The notes under the pieces were generated by a model. That model did no database searches, was not told the DNA's origin, and saw only the letters and a list, made by a program, of their open reading frames with translations. Below, one piece after another: positions 26,816 to 35,244 of a DNA stretch of 36,085 nucleotides (its first letter is position 1; every line of letters begins with the position of its first letter). The stretch comes from DALYLB01 sp046154695. GTDB lineage: Bacteria > Acidobacteriota > Blastocatellia > RBC074. The DNA lies in contig JBJXFI010000039.1 in NCBI GenBank assembly GCA_046154695.1, positions 1 through 36,085 on the forward strand, read 5' to 3'. The translations under genes were made by a program, and so were the position numbers.

Positions 26816-28006
26816 ATGATGAAGACCTTGTACTTATGCTATCTGGGATTGCGGGAGCCGCTGGTTCAGTCGCAGGTTCTGCCGTATCTGCTTGAGATTC
26901 GGCAGGGGGGAACGATGGTTCGTCTGGTCACATTTGAACCGGGCGGGCCGCGGTCCTGGGCGCGGGATGAAGCGAGCCGGTGGCGGGAGAGGCTCGCGGC
27001 GCAAAAGATTGAATGGACGCCCCTTTCCTACCACAAGTCGCCTTCGCTGCTCGCGACCCTGTACGACATCGCGGCCGGAGCCGGGATCGCCTTCCGAGCG
27101 CTCCGGCGGGGCGAGGCGGAGATTCTGCACGCGCGCGCGCATGTCCCGCTGGTGATGGCCATGCTGGCGAAACTTCTCGCGGGAAAAGGAAAGGTCATCT
27201 TCGATATACGCGGGCTGGTGGCGGATGAATATGTGGACGCGGGAATCTGGAAAAAGTCCTCGATCATCTATGATGGAATGAAATGGGTTGAACGATTCGG
27301 AATACGGCGCGCCGACAGGATCGTGGTGTTGACGGATCGATTCTTCCGGTGGATCGTCGAAAATTTTTCAGTTGACGCCTCGAAGATCGAGGTGATTCCA
27401 TGCTGCGCCGATATGGCGAGATATGCGCCCGCGCCTGGCGAGGGGGAGGCGGAGCGATTCGAGATTCTCTATGCGGGATCGGTCACGGGGCTCTATCTGC
27501 TCGATGAGATGGGGCGATTCTTTCTTGCTCTTCGGAGCCGTTTTCCTGGGGCGTTCTTTCGTGTTCTGACGACATCGCCCGCGCGCGAGGCGGCCGGGCG
27601 GTTGATTCGCCAGGGGCTGAGCGAAGACCACTTCGCCGTGCAGCGCGCCGATCCGTGCGAGATTCCCGGGTATCTGCGGCGCGCCCGCGTCGGGCTCTCG
27701 TTTCGGATGCCGGCGTTTTCGCAAATCGCGGCCTCGCCGACCAAGATCGCCGAATATCTGGCGGCGGGCCTGCCGGTGGTATCGAACGCGGGCATCGGAG
27801 ACACCGATCAGATCCTCTCGCAGGATCGCGTCGGCGCGGTCCTCGATGGATTCTCCCCGGCCGATTTTGAGAAGACCCTCGCTGACCTGGAGCGACTGCT
27901 TCAGGACCGGGATCTGGCCGATCGCTGTCGCCGCGCCGCGCGCCGGCGCTTCGATCTGCATGATGTCGGAGGAGAACGATATCGAAAACTCTACCGGTCG
28001 TTTTGA
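26816..28006 (+). CDS. Glycosyltransferase, GT4-type (GT-B fold)
   Basis: A 396-residue cytoplasmic enzyme. The N-terminal domain begins TLYLCYLGLREPLVQSQVLP. It continues with ILHARAHVPLVMAMLAKLL and FDIRGLVADEYVDAG, common in a GT4 subgroup of exopolysaccharide clusters. The C-terminal donor domain begins near FEILYAGSVTGLYLLDEM and has SPTKIAEYLAAGLPVVS in place of the classical E-x7-E stretch. Two ATGs in tandem (26816, 26819) are possible starts; GAAGG at 26807-26811, inside the repeat element, fits the second better. Expression may therefore depend on the folding of that repeat. Confidence 0.86.
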   Translation: MMKTLYLCYLGLREPLVQSQVLPYLLEIRQGGTMVRLVTFEPGGPRSWARDEASRWRERLAAQKIEWTPLSYHKSPSLLATLYDIAAGAGIAFRALRRGEAEILHARAHVPLVMAMLAKLLAGKGKVIFDIRGLVADEYVDAGIWKKSSIIYDGMKWVERFGIRRADRIVVLTDRFFRWIVENFSVDASKIEVIPCCADMARYAPAPGEGEAERFEILYAGSVTGLYLLDEMGRFFLALRSRFPGAFFRVLTTSPAREAAGRLIRQGLSEDHFAVQRADPCEIPGYLRRARVGLSFRMPAFSQIAASPTKIAEYLAAGLPVVSNAGIGDTDQILSQDRVGAVLDGFSPADFEKTLADLERLLQDRDLADRCRRAARRRFDLHDVGGERYRKLYRSF

Positions 28007-28056
28007 TCCGTCACCGCGGGCGGAGGAGTGTTCGCGAAGGGATGTAACTGAGAAAT

Positions 28057-29379
28057 ATGAAGCCAGGTTTGGACAATGATCTCTTTTTTGGGCTGACCCT
28101 GCTGATTGTGCTCGGCGGGCTCGGCCTGGTGTTGATCCTCGCCACGCGGAATCACTATCAGACCCGCTACGAGCAGATGAAGCTGTTTCTGGTCGCGCTG
28201 GGCACACGCTTCGCTGTCTCGATCATCGTTTATGAGTTCGGGATGGTGGCCGTATTCGGCGATGAGGATAGCAGCGGCTGGTTTTCCGGCATCCTGCTGA
28301 TGAAGGACTGGCAGCGCCATCATCTGGGGCTGCTGGATCTTCCGACGGTGCTCCTTGGGGCCTATGACGGGCAGCATCGTGGATATGGGTACCTGACCGG
28401 GCTTCTCTTCTATCTGACGGACTCGCCCGCGCGCCTGCCCGCGGCCGCGATGAACTGTTTCTTCGGGGCGATGACGGTTGTTTTCGTGTATCGGATCGCG
28501 ATCACGCTCTTTTCCCGGTGGAGCGCGGTGCGGGCCGGCTGGCTCGCATGCTTCTTTCCCTCGCTGATCATCTGGTCGGCGCAGACCCTGAAAGAGCCCA
28601 TCGTGATCTTTCTTGAGACGGTGGCGCTCTATGCGTGCATTCAATTGAAGCGGTCCGGGTTCTCGATTCGCTATGTGCTCTTGTGCGTGGCCGCGATCGC
28701 CCTGCTGCCTCCCTTTCGTTTTTATGCGGCCTATCTTGCCATCGGCGCGGCCATGCTGGCGCTGGCGATTCCGCGGCTCAGAGGAACGGCCTCGTCGATC
28801 AAGTCCGCGATCGGCATTGCGGTGCTGGTCGTCCCCCTGGCCGTCTCCACGGGGTTTCTCGCCCGAAATGAAGCCCAGTTTGAAAAGTACACGCAGGTCA
28901 AGCAGATCGAGAATTTTCGCGCCAGCATCGCCTCGGGCTCCGGATCCGGCGTGGAGAACCGGTACGATTTGAACACCCCTTCCGGTTTGATTCTCGGGAC
29001 CCTCGTTGGAGCGGCGCATCTGATGCTGGCTCCCTTTCCCTGGCAGCTCGGCGGGGGAAGCCTGCGAATGGCTCTGACGACGCCGGAATTGCTCATCTGG
29101 TGGTGGCTCTTCTTCGTGGGGCTGGTTCCCGGGTTCTATTATGTGTTTCGATCGAAATTCAGCGAAAGCCAGCCGATGATCTTCTTCATCGCCGGCCTCG
29201 GCCTGCTCTACAGCATGATGTTCGGCAACGTCGGGCTGATCTTCCGGCAGCGGGCGCAATTGTTGCCATGGCTGCTGGTGATCGCGGTCGTAGGAATCGA
29301 GCAGCGGGAAATTCGCAAGATCCTGCGGCGGAAATCGCAGGCGCAGGGCCCCAAGGAGTTGCAGCCAAAACAGGCCTGA
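28057..29379 (+). CDS. Polytopic membrane protein, GT39/PMT-like
   Basis: A 440-residue protein with about 10-12 hydrophobic spans. After the second span comes an acidic loop (FGDEDSSGWF), then GQHRGYGYLTGLLFYLTDSP and PSLIIWSAQTLKEPIVIFL. The latter is a Lys/Glu-bearing segment typical of bacterial GT-C-like proteins in EPS loci. A hydrophilic stretch ENFRASIASGSGSGVENRYDL sits between later spans and could face the periplasm. I infer a polyprenyl-phosphate-sugar-dependent glycosyltransferase, but a polymerase (Wzy-type) is a real alternative, as both are polytopic and poorly conserved. The preceding 50 bases contain GAAGGGA but nothing else notable. Confidence 0.6.
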   Translation: MKPGLDNDLFFGLTLLIVLGGLGLVLILATRNHYQTRYEQMKLFLVALGTRFAVSIIVYEFGMVAVFGDEDSSGWFSGILLMKDWQRHHLGLLDLPTVLLGAYDGQHRGYGYLTGLLFYLTDSPARLPAAAMNCFFGAMTVVFVYRIAITLFSRWSAVRAGWLACFFPSLIIWSAQTLKEPIVIFLETVALYACIQLKRSGFSIRYVLLCVAAIALLPPFRFYAAYLAIGAAMLALAIPRLRGTASSIKSAIGIAVLVVPLAVSTGFLARNEAQFEKYTQVKQIENFRASIASGSGSGVENRYDLNTPSGLILGTLVGAAHLMLAPFPWQLGGGSLRMALTTPELLIWWWLFFVGLVPGFYYVFRSKFSESQPMIFFIAGLGLLYSMMFGNVGLIFRQRAQLLPWLLVIAVVGIEQREIRKILRRKSQAQGPKELQPKQA

Positions 29380-29403
29380 CGCGAAATCGAGGCGCGGCGG
29401 AGA

Positions 29404-30489
29404 GTGAAGGTCCTTTTTTTAGCTCCCAATCCGATCGAGGCGGCGAACACGCGGTATCGAATCCATCAGTATCTCCCTTTTCTGCAATCGCGAGGAATCG
29501 AGGGCCGTGTGGCTCCCTTCCTCACGTCAGACCAGTTTCGGGATTTCTATCGGCCCGGCGGCGCGCCGCGAAAGGCGATGGGAATCGCGAGGGCGACGAT
29601 CGCGCGTATGGGGGAGGTCGTTCGCGCCCGGCGATTCGACGCCGTCTTCGTTTCCCGCGAAGCGACGCTCTTCGGCCCGCCGCTGATCGAATGGCTGTTG
29701 AAGAACGCCGCGGGACGCCCCCTGATCTTCGATTTCGATGACGCCGTCTTCGAGCCGTATGTCAGCCCGACCTATGGACGGCTGGCTTCCTGGGTGAAAT
29801 ATCCCGCAAAGACGGAGCGGATCATAGCGATGAGCGCGCGCGTCATCGCGGGCAACGAATATCTCGCCGCATATGCACGGCGATTCAACTCGAAGGTCAC
29901 GATCATTCCCACCGTGGTCGATGCGGATGCGTATTCGCCGCATGGCGCGCCGCGGGCGGACGCCGGGCAACCGGCGGTCATCGGATGGATCGGCAGCCAT
30001 TCCACCGCCCGCTATCTCGAACTGGCCGCGCCCGCGCTGCGGCGCCTCGCCGTGCGGCGCCGGTTTCTTTTTCGCGTGATCGGAGCGGGAAGGGAGATCG
30101 GGATTCCCGGGGTGGAGGTCGAGAACCTGCCCTGGCGGATGGCATCGGAGATCGAGGATCTGCGCGGCTTCGACATCGGCCTCTATCCGATCGTCGATGA
30201 CGCCTGGTCCCGGGGGAAATGCGCGTTCAAGGCGATTCAATACATGGCGGCGGGCGTCCCGGTCGTCGCCTCCCCCGTTGGAACGACGCGGGAGGTCATC
30301 GCCCACAATGAAAATGGGATGCTCGCGAATTCCGTGGAGGATTGGGAGGCGTGCCTCGACGCATTGCTGGCCCGTCCGGGGCTTCGGGGCCAACTGATCG
30401 AGGCCGGCCGAAAGACGGTTCTCGATCGCTATTCGCTTGCCGTCCACGCGCCGCGGCTGGCCGAGGTTCTCGAGAGCGTCATCGCATGA
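29404..30489 (+). CDS. Glycosyltransferase, GT4-type (GT-B fold)
   Basis: A 361-residue enzyme beginning at GTG 29404 with KVLFLAPNPIEAANTRYRIH, a common opening of GT4-like enzymes. The middle has LIFDFDDAVFEPY, and an inter-domain region with ARVIAGNEYLAAYAR and VTIIPTVVDADAYSP. The donor domain has VIGWIGSHSTARYLE and FDIGLYPIVDDAWSRGKCA. It ends with FKAIQYMAAGVPVVASPVG, where the usual first Glu of E-x7-E is replaced by Lys. Its stop overlaps the next gene as ATGA. Confidence 0.85.
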   Translation: MKVLFLAPNPIEAANTRYRIHQYLPFLQSRGIEGRVAPFLTSDQFRDFYRPGGAPRKAMGIARATIARMGEVVRARRFDAVFVSREATLFGPPLIEWLLKNAAGRPLIFDFDDAVFEPYVSPTYGRLASWVKYPAKTERIIAMSARVIAGNEYLAAYARRFNSKVTIIPTVVDADAYSPHGAPRADAGQPAVIGWIGSHSTARYLELAAPALRRLAVRRRFLFRVIGAGREIGIPGVEVENLPWRMASEIEDLRGFDIGLYPIVDDAWSRGKCAFKAIQYMAAGVPVVASPVGTTREVIAHNENGMLANSVEDWEACLDALLARPGLRGQLIEAGRKTVLDRYSLAVHAPRLAEVLESVIA

Positions 30490-32168
30490 GCGAAAACAAT
30501 CGCGCAACATCACGTATCGACGCGCTTCGCGGCGGGAGCGGGATTCTGTTCCTTCTGGCCGGAGGCCTGCTGCTCGCCGCCGTCATCACCGCCCTCTTCG
30601 CGGGAGACCTCGTCTCTCTGGCGATCAGCATTTACAGCAGAACGGGCGCCGTGACTTCGACGGGGAATGAGATGATTCATCGCGTCGTCGCGCGCGCGCG
30701 ATGGATGTTCCTGGCTGGAAGCGCCGGATGTCTTGCGCTCGCCCTGCTGTTTCGGGCGGCGGAGCGCGCGATGGCGCCGATGGCCTCGGTTGCGGGCAGG
30801 CCGTGGATGGACGGACCGATGAGCGCAAGGCTGGCGTGGCTGATGGCGGGGCTGATTCTTCTTCGAATCCTCGTCAATCAGGTCCATCTGCACGATAGTT
30901 TATGGTGCGACGAATTGTATAGCTGGAAGACCTTTGCCGAGGGTCCGATCGCGGGCATCTTCGGCGTGAGCAAGACGAACCTGCCCAACAATCACATTCT
31001 AAACTCGCTGTTGATGAAGCTCTCGCTGGCGCTCGGAATGCAATCGGAGGCCGGATTGAGGATCTGGAACTATCTGGCCTCGCTTTTGACGATCCCCGCC
31101 GCCTGGTATCTGGGGCGGGTCTTCCGGCTGCGGTGGCAGGCGGCCGCGCTCCTGATGACGATGGTCGCCGCTTCCCCCATCATCGAACGCTATGGAACGC
31201 AGGCGCGGGGATACGGCCTGGCGATTCCGCTGGCCATGCTCTCTGTCGCGCTGCATGTCTCGCTCTTCGAATCGGCCGGCCGGAAAAGATGCGGGGCGCT
31301 GATCCTCGTGAATGCGATGCTCGTCCTGGCGAATATCTATACGGTCACGCTGCTTTTGGGCGAGATTTTGCATCTCCTGCTAGAAGGGCTCCATCCCCGT
31401 TCCGCTTCCAGGAGGGAGGGGCACCCGGCTTATCGGCGCCACCTCCTCAGCCTGCTGCTCTCGCTGCTGGTTTCCCTGGGGCTGAATCTGCTCCTCCTGC
31501 CGTTTATCATTCTCAATTCGATCGTCTTCGCCTCGAAGGAGCCGCATTCCGCGGAGGTATTTTTTCGAACGATGTCGGGCATGCTGATGCCGGAAGGGAA
31601 TCCGTGGATGGGAGCCGCCGTCATTCTGGCTCTCTGCTGGCTGGCGGCGATCAGCCGGGGGCGGAGCGATGATCGGGGCCTGTGGGCGCTGCTGAGCGTG
31701 ATCGCCTGCGGCATTGTGGCGGGGATGCTGATGCACCTCTACGAAATGCGCGCGGTCGCGTATCTGAATGGGCTGGCGCTTCTGCTGTTCGTCCTCACGA
31801 TCAGCCGCTCGGTGTCCCATCGCATGATCGCCGCCTCGATGGCCGCGCTCGCGCTCGCGTTCTCCGCCTACGGCATCGTCGCTGCCGTCAAACGGCCCGT
31901 CATTCAGGACTATCGCCAGATGATCGCGGACGCCGAACGCATCGCGAACGGCAGGCCGATCTGGACTTCAGGGTTCGCGAGCGCGGGCGTGGAATATTAC
32001 CGGGCGCTTCCCACCCCGGAGCGGATGCCGCCCGGGCCGAGCATCTATCTCTCCTTCTTCGATTGGGAAGTGAGAAACGATCCCTTGCAGAAAGCGGTCT
32101 GGAGCGCCTGCCGGCTGCGGCAGGCCTATTCCCACGAATTGAAGACGGCCATATACGAGTGCCCGTAG
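30486..32168 (+). CDS. Polytopic membrane glycosyltransferase (GT-C, PMT/ArnT-like)
   Basis: A 560-residue protein with about 11-13 spans. The catalytic-type acidic pair lies in the first long loop after the third span, in HDSLWCDELYSWKTF (Asp142, Glu143). It is followed by NNHILNSLLMKLS and YGTQARGYGLAIPLAM, the ARxYxL-like motif common in GT-C enzymes with DE motifs. The C-terminal part (IQDYRQMIADAERIANGRPIW onward) is a small soluble domain, probably periplasmic. The start overlaps the GT4 stop (ATGA); a frame extension to 30342 lies inside that gene and is a shadow. It would use a polyprenyl-phosphate sugar outside the cytoplasm. Confidence 0.75.
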   Translation: MSENNRATSRIDALRGGSGILFLLAGGLLLAAVITALFAGDLVSLAISIYSRTGAVTSTGNEMIHRVVARARWMFLAGSAGCLALALLFRAAERAMAPMASVAGRPWMDGPMSARLAWLMAGLILLRILVNQVHLHDSLWCDELYSWKTFAEGPIAGIFGVSKTNLPNNHILNSLLMKLSLALGMQSEAGLRIWNYLASLLTIPAAWYLGRVFRLRWQAAALLMTMVAASPIIERYGTQARGYGLAIPLAMLSVALHVSLFESAGRKRCGALILVNAMLVLANIYTVTLLLGEILHLLLEGLHPRSASRREGHPAYRRHLLSLLLSLLVSLGLNLLLLPFIILNSIVFASKEPHSAEVFFRTMSGMLMPEGNPWMGAAVILALCWLAAISRGRSDDRGLWALLSVIACGIVAGMLMHLYEMRAVAYLNGLALLLFVLTISRSVSHRMIAASMAALALAFSAYGIVAAVKRPVIQDYRQMIADAERIANGRPIWTSGFASAGVEYYRALPTPERMPPGPSIYLSFFDWEVRNDPLQKAVWSACRLRQAYSHELKTAIYECP

Positions 32169-32216
32169 ATCAGGAACCGATTGGAGTTCCCTGGAGACGA
32201 TCATCAATGGAGGAAA

Positions 32217-33932
32217 ATGCACATACTCGGATTGACCACGCTCGGCGATTCCGCCGTCGCGTTGATTCGCAACGGCGAGCTGATCGCCGCGGCCGAGGAG
32301 GAGCGGTTCTCGCGCGTCAAGCATCACAGCGGATTCCCGTTTCAGGCGATGGCCTATTGCCTGGAGAGCGCGGGCATCGGCATCCGGGAGGTGGAGCATG
32401 TCTCGCTCTATTGGAAGCCCTGGATTCTTCGGCACAAGGCGCTGCAGGCGTTGAAGGCGATCACGATCTCACCGGCGATGTTTTTCGCCCGCGTGGATCG
32501 GGGCGTGGCACAGGTCAGCGAGAGTTATCTGGGAATGTTGAAGACGCCGGGCCTGATACGGCGGCATTATGGGCCGTGTGATTTCCGCTTCCGGTATCTG
32601 GAGCATCATCTGTGCCACGCGGCGAGCGCCTTTCTCGTCTCTCCCTTTGAGCGCGCGGCGATCCTGACGATCGATGGAACCGGGGAGGAGGCGACGACGC
32701 TCTTTTCGCAAGGCGAGGGCGGGCGGATTCGCCCGCTGAAAAGGATCCGGCTTCCCCATTCGCTCGGCCAGTTCTATTCGGCGATCACGAACTATTTGGG
32801 GTTCGATATGTTCAGCGGGGACGAATGGAAGATCATGGGGCTGGCCGCGTATGGAAAGCCGGCCTACTATGATTTTCTCTCAACGCGCGTGTTGACGATT
32901 CATGGCGAGGACGAGTTTCGCGTCAACATACGGGCCCTCGATCATCATCTGGCGAAGCGGTATCAGTTCGGCCCCGAGATTCAGGAAGCCCTGGGTCCGC
33001 CGCGCGCGCCCGGCGAGCAGATCGATGAGCGCCATCAGAATATCGCGGCCAGCGCCCAGCGGGTCCTGGAGGATGTGGTCCTGCATTTGCTCGCGGGGCT
33101 GCACAAGCGGACAGGGGAAGAGAACCTCTGCCTGGCGGGCGGCGTCGCCTTCAATTCCGTGATGAACGGGCGCATCGTGAACGAGTCCCCTTTCAAACGG
33201 GTATACATACAGCCGGCGGCGGGGGATGCCGGATGCGCTCTCGGCGCGGCCTTTCTGACCTGGAATGGCGTTCTCGGGCAGCCGCGCGCGTTTCGTATGG
33301 AGCATGCCTATTGGGGGCCCGGCTTCACGAATGAGGATTGCGCGCGGGCCCTGCGCGTGGCGGGGCTCCCCTTCGAGACGCTGCCGGACGATCTGCTGCT
33401 CCCGAAAGTCGCGAGAATGATCGCCGAGGGAGCCATCGTCGGATGGTTTCAGGGGCGCATGGAGTTTGGGCCGCGCGCGCTCGGAAACCGCAGCTTTCTC
33501 GCGGACCCGCGGCGCAAGGATATGCGGGATCTGTTGAATCACAAGGTGAAGCTGCGGGAATGGTTTCGGCCGCTCGCTCCCTCGATGCTGGATGAGGCGA
33601 GCTCCGCGATCTTCGGCGCGCCCGTGCGGGATCCCTTTATGACGACGGTTTTCGCGGTTGCCGAGGGGCAGCGCGACCGCATGCCCGCCGTCGTTCACGT
33701 GGATGGAACGGCCCGCCCCCAGACCGTAAGCGCCCGAACCAACCCGCGATACTGGCGGCTGATCCACGAATTCGAGAAATTGACCGGGGTGCCGGCCCTG
33801 CTCAACACCTCCTTCAATGTTCAGGAACCGATCGTCTGCCGCCCCGAGGAAGCGATCCGGACGTTTCAAAACGCGAGCTTCGACGCGTTGGTGTTGGAGA
33901 ATCACCTGATTCCGCGGGGAGAGGCCGCGTAA
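32217..33932 (+). CDS. Carbamoyltransferase (NodU/CmcH/TobZ family)
   Basis: A 571-residue O-carbamoyltransferase. The N-terminal Kae1-like domain begins MHILGLTTLGDSAVALIRNG. It has LEHHLCHAASAF (His130, 131, 134; metal/carbamoyl-phosphate site), LTIDGTGEEAT (Asp153) and GGVAFNSVMNGR, then QPAAGDAGCALGAAF. The C-terminal YrdC-like domain has FQGRMEFGPRALGNRS (Glu416, Arg420). These enzymes carbamoylate a hydroxyl, in this context probably a sugar of the polymer. GGAGG at 32209-32213 lies close to ATG 32217. An upstream in-frame TTG at 32181 falls in a repeat half-site (TTGGAGTTCC) and is less likely. Confidence 0.93.
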   Translation: MHILGLTTLGDSAVALIRNGELIAAAEEERFSRVKHHSGFPFQAMAYCLESAGIGIREVEHVSLYWKPWILRHKALQALKAITISPAMFFARVDRGVAQVSESYLGMLKTPGLIRRHYGPCDFRFRYLEHHLCHAASAFLVSPFERAAILTIDGTGEEATTLFSQGEGGRIRPLKRIRLPHSLGQFYSAITNYLGFDMFSGDEWKIMGLAAYGKPAYYDFLSTRVLTIHGEDEFRVNIRALDHHLAKRYQFGPEIQEALGPPRAPGEQIDERHQNIAASAQRVLEDVVLHLLAGLHKRTGEENLCLAGGVAFNSVMNGRIVNESPFKRVYIQPAAGDAGCALGAAFLTWNGVLGQPRAFRMEHAYWGPGFTNEDCARALRVAGLPFETLPDDLLLPKVARMIAEGAIVGWFQGRMEFGPRALGNRSFLADPRRKDMRDLLNHKVKLREWFRPLAPSMLDEASSAIFGAPVRDPFMTTVFAVAEGQRDRMPAVVHVDGTARPQTVSARTNPRYWRLIHEFEKLTGVPALLNTSFNVQEPIVCRPEEAIRTFQNASFDALVLENHLIPRGEAA

Positions 33933-33935
33933 CGA

Positions 33936-34616
33936 ATGCATACCGAAACCCGCGCCTCCAAAGAGGCGGAAAAGACGGAACAATCGGAGCCGGAGACGGC
34001 CTGGTTTCGATTTCAGCGGCGAGCCCGCCCGCGCATGATGCTGTTCCTCGCGCTGGCGGCGTTTTTGCTGTACCTGGGATTGTCGCCGCTGATGAGCATG
34101 CTTGCCCGCGGATTGATTCGCCGGGATGAGCTGGTGAAATCGGACGTGATCGTCGCTCTCGGCGGAGACGTTCGGTGCAACCGGGAACGGCGAGGAGCGG
34201 AGCTCTATCATCAGGGATGGGCGCCGAAGATCGTCATCAGCGGCGTTCAGGCGGCCTGGGGAATCCACACGGCCGACGCGGGAAAGCGATATCTGATCAG
34301 TCTCGGCGTGCCGCCGGAGGATATCTTCATGATCCGCGATACGCTGAACACGCGAACCGAGATCAAGGCCCTGAAACAGTTGATGACGGAGAACGGCTGG
34401 AAGACGTCGATTCTGGTCACCTCCGCGTTTCATTCGCGCAGGGCGATGTTCACGGCCGAGCGGGCGAAGGATGAGTTCGTCTTTCGATCTTCGCCGGTTC
34501 CGCCCGATCCGCCGGAATGGCAGCCGGATCGATGGTGGTCGCGGCGGGGAGACCTGTATATCACGCTGCGGGAAGGAATCTCCTGGACGAACACGTTATT
34601 GAACGTATGGCAATGA
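33936..34616 (+). CDS. YdcF/DUF218 family membrane-anchored protein
   Basis: A 226-residue protein with one N-terminal span (about 36-56, LFLALAAFLLYLGLSPLM) and a DUF218 domain. The domain has DVIVALGGD (70-78), AELYHQGWAPKIVISG, GVPPEDIFMIRDTLNTRTEI and LVTSAFHSRRAM (Thr162-His166). Relatives (SanA, ElyC, YdcF) act in envelope metabolism, and members are common in EPS loci. Residues 9-19 (KEAEKTEQSEP) are encoded by a period-9 repeat run (33966-33989), giving a repeat-derived cytoplasmic tail. A start at ATG 34035 would remove it, but would also remove the basic segment before the span. GGGAGAGG at 33917-33924 supports the longer form. Confidence 0.83.
   Translation: MHTETRASKEAEKTEQSEPETAWFRFQRRARPRMMLFLALAAFLLYLGLSPLMSMLARGLIRRDELVKSDVIVALGGDVRCNRERRGAELYHQGWAPKIVISGVQAAWGIHTADAGKRYLISLGVPPEDIFMIRDTLNTRTEIKALKQLMTENGWKTSILVTSAFHSRRAMFTAERAKDEFVFRSSPVPPDPPEWQPDRWWSRRGDLYITLREGISWTNTLLNVWQ
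33966..33989. repeat. Period-9 repeat run inside a CDS
   Basis: GCGGAA (33966), ACGGAA (33975) and TCGGAG (33984) repeat every nine bases, matching the core and period of the intergenic arrays at 1225-1257, 14851-14874 and 26698-26712. It is in frame near the start of the YdcF-like gene and encodes Glu/Lys/Thr-rich residues. The match is short, so chance is not excluded. Confidence 0.6.
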
Positions 34617-35227
34617 ACCGGGGCCGCGCAAAACGCGCGGGAGTTTTGCTGGGAATGATCGGGCTTGCGGGCGGAGTTCTCGCGGCGGGATTTCTCCTGC
34701 TCCCGCGATGGCTGGTCATCGACTCGCAAATGGAGGATGCCGAGGTCATTTTTCATCTGGCGATCGATACCCACTCGAACGCGGATCCGTTTATCGCGGG
34801 CCTCTATCGCCCCGGAAAGACCCGAAAGATCGTATGCGTGAGCGGCCAGATCTCGTGGGAGGAGTACCCGGCGGATTATGCCGCCCGCCATCTGATCGAA
34901 CTGGGCGTTCCCGCCGAGAGCGTGTCGGCGATGCGCATGCCGGTGCTGGAATGCCGCGCCGAGGCGCTGCGTGAACTCGCGGCGCGCACCCGCGCGGAGG
35001 GCGCGCGCCGCGTTCTGCTCGTCGCCCAGCCCGAGGACAGCCGGCATCTTTACAGCCTGGCGCGAACCATCTTCGCGCGGGAAGGGCTTGAGGCCTTTGT
35101 CGCGTATGCGCCCGAGGACCGCGATGAGCTGCTGCGGGACTGGTGGCGGGTTCATTGGAAGGTGCAGCGATTCGTGGATGAAGCGATGCAGATTTCGCTG
35201 GATTCGCTCTATTCAAACTGCCGTTGA
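34613..35227 (+). CDS. YdcF-like protein, diverged copy
   Basis: A protein of about 204 residues with an N-terminal span (VLLGMIGLAGGVLAAGFLLL). The domain layout follows the previous gene: VIFHLAIDTH where DUF218 has VALGG, then AGLYRPGKTRKIVCVSG, IELGVPAESVSAM, LECRAEALREL, and LLVAQPEDSRHLYSLARTIF where the relative has LVTSAFHSRRAM. The glycine pair and the histidine are missing, so if it descends from a DUF218 enzyme the active site is altered. The start at ATG 34613 overlaps the previous stop (ATGA); ATG 34607 is equally possible. It may partner the intact neighbour. Confidence 0.7.
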   Translation: MNRGRAKRAGVLLGMIGLAGGVLAAGFLLLPRWLVIDSQMEDAEVIFHLAIDTHSNADPFIAGLYRPGKTRKIVCVSGQISWEEYPADYAARHLIELGVPAESVSAMRMPVLECRAEALRELAARTRAEGARRVLLVAQPEDSRHLYSLARTIFAREGLEAFVAYAPEDRDELLRDWWRVHWKVQRFVDEAMQISLDSLYSNCR

Positions 35228-35244
35228 TCGATTGAGAGAAGAGA

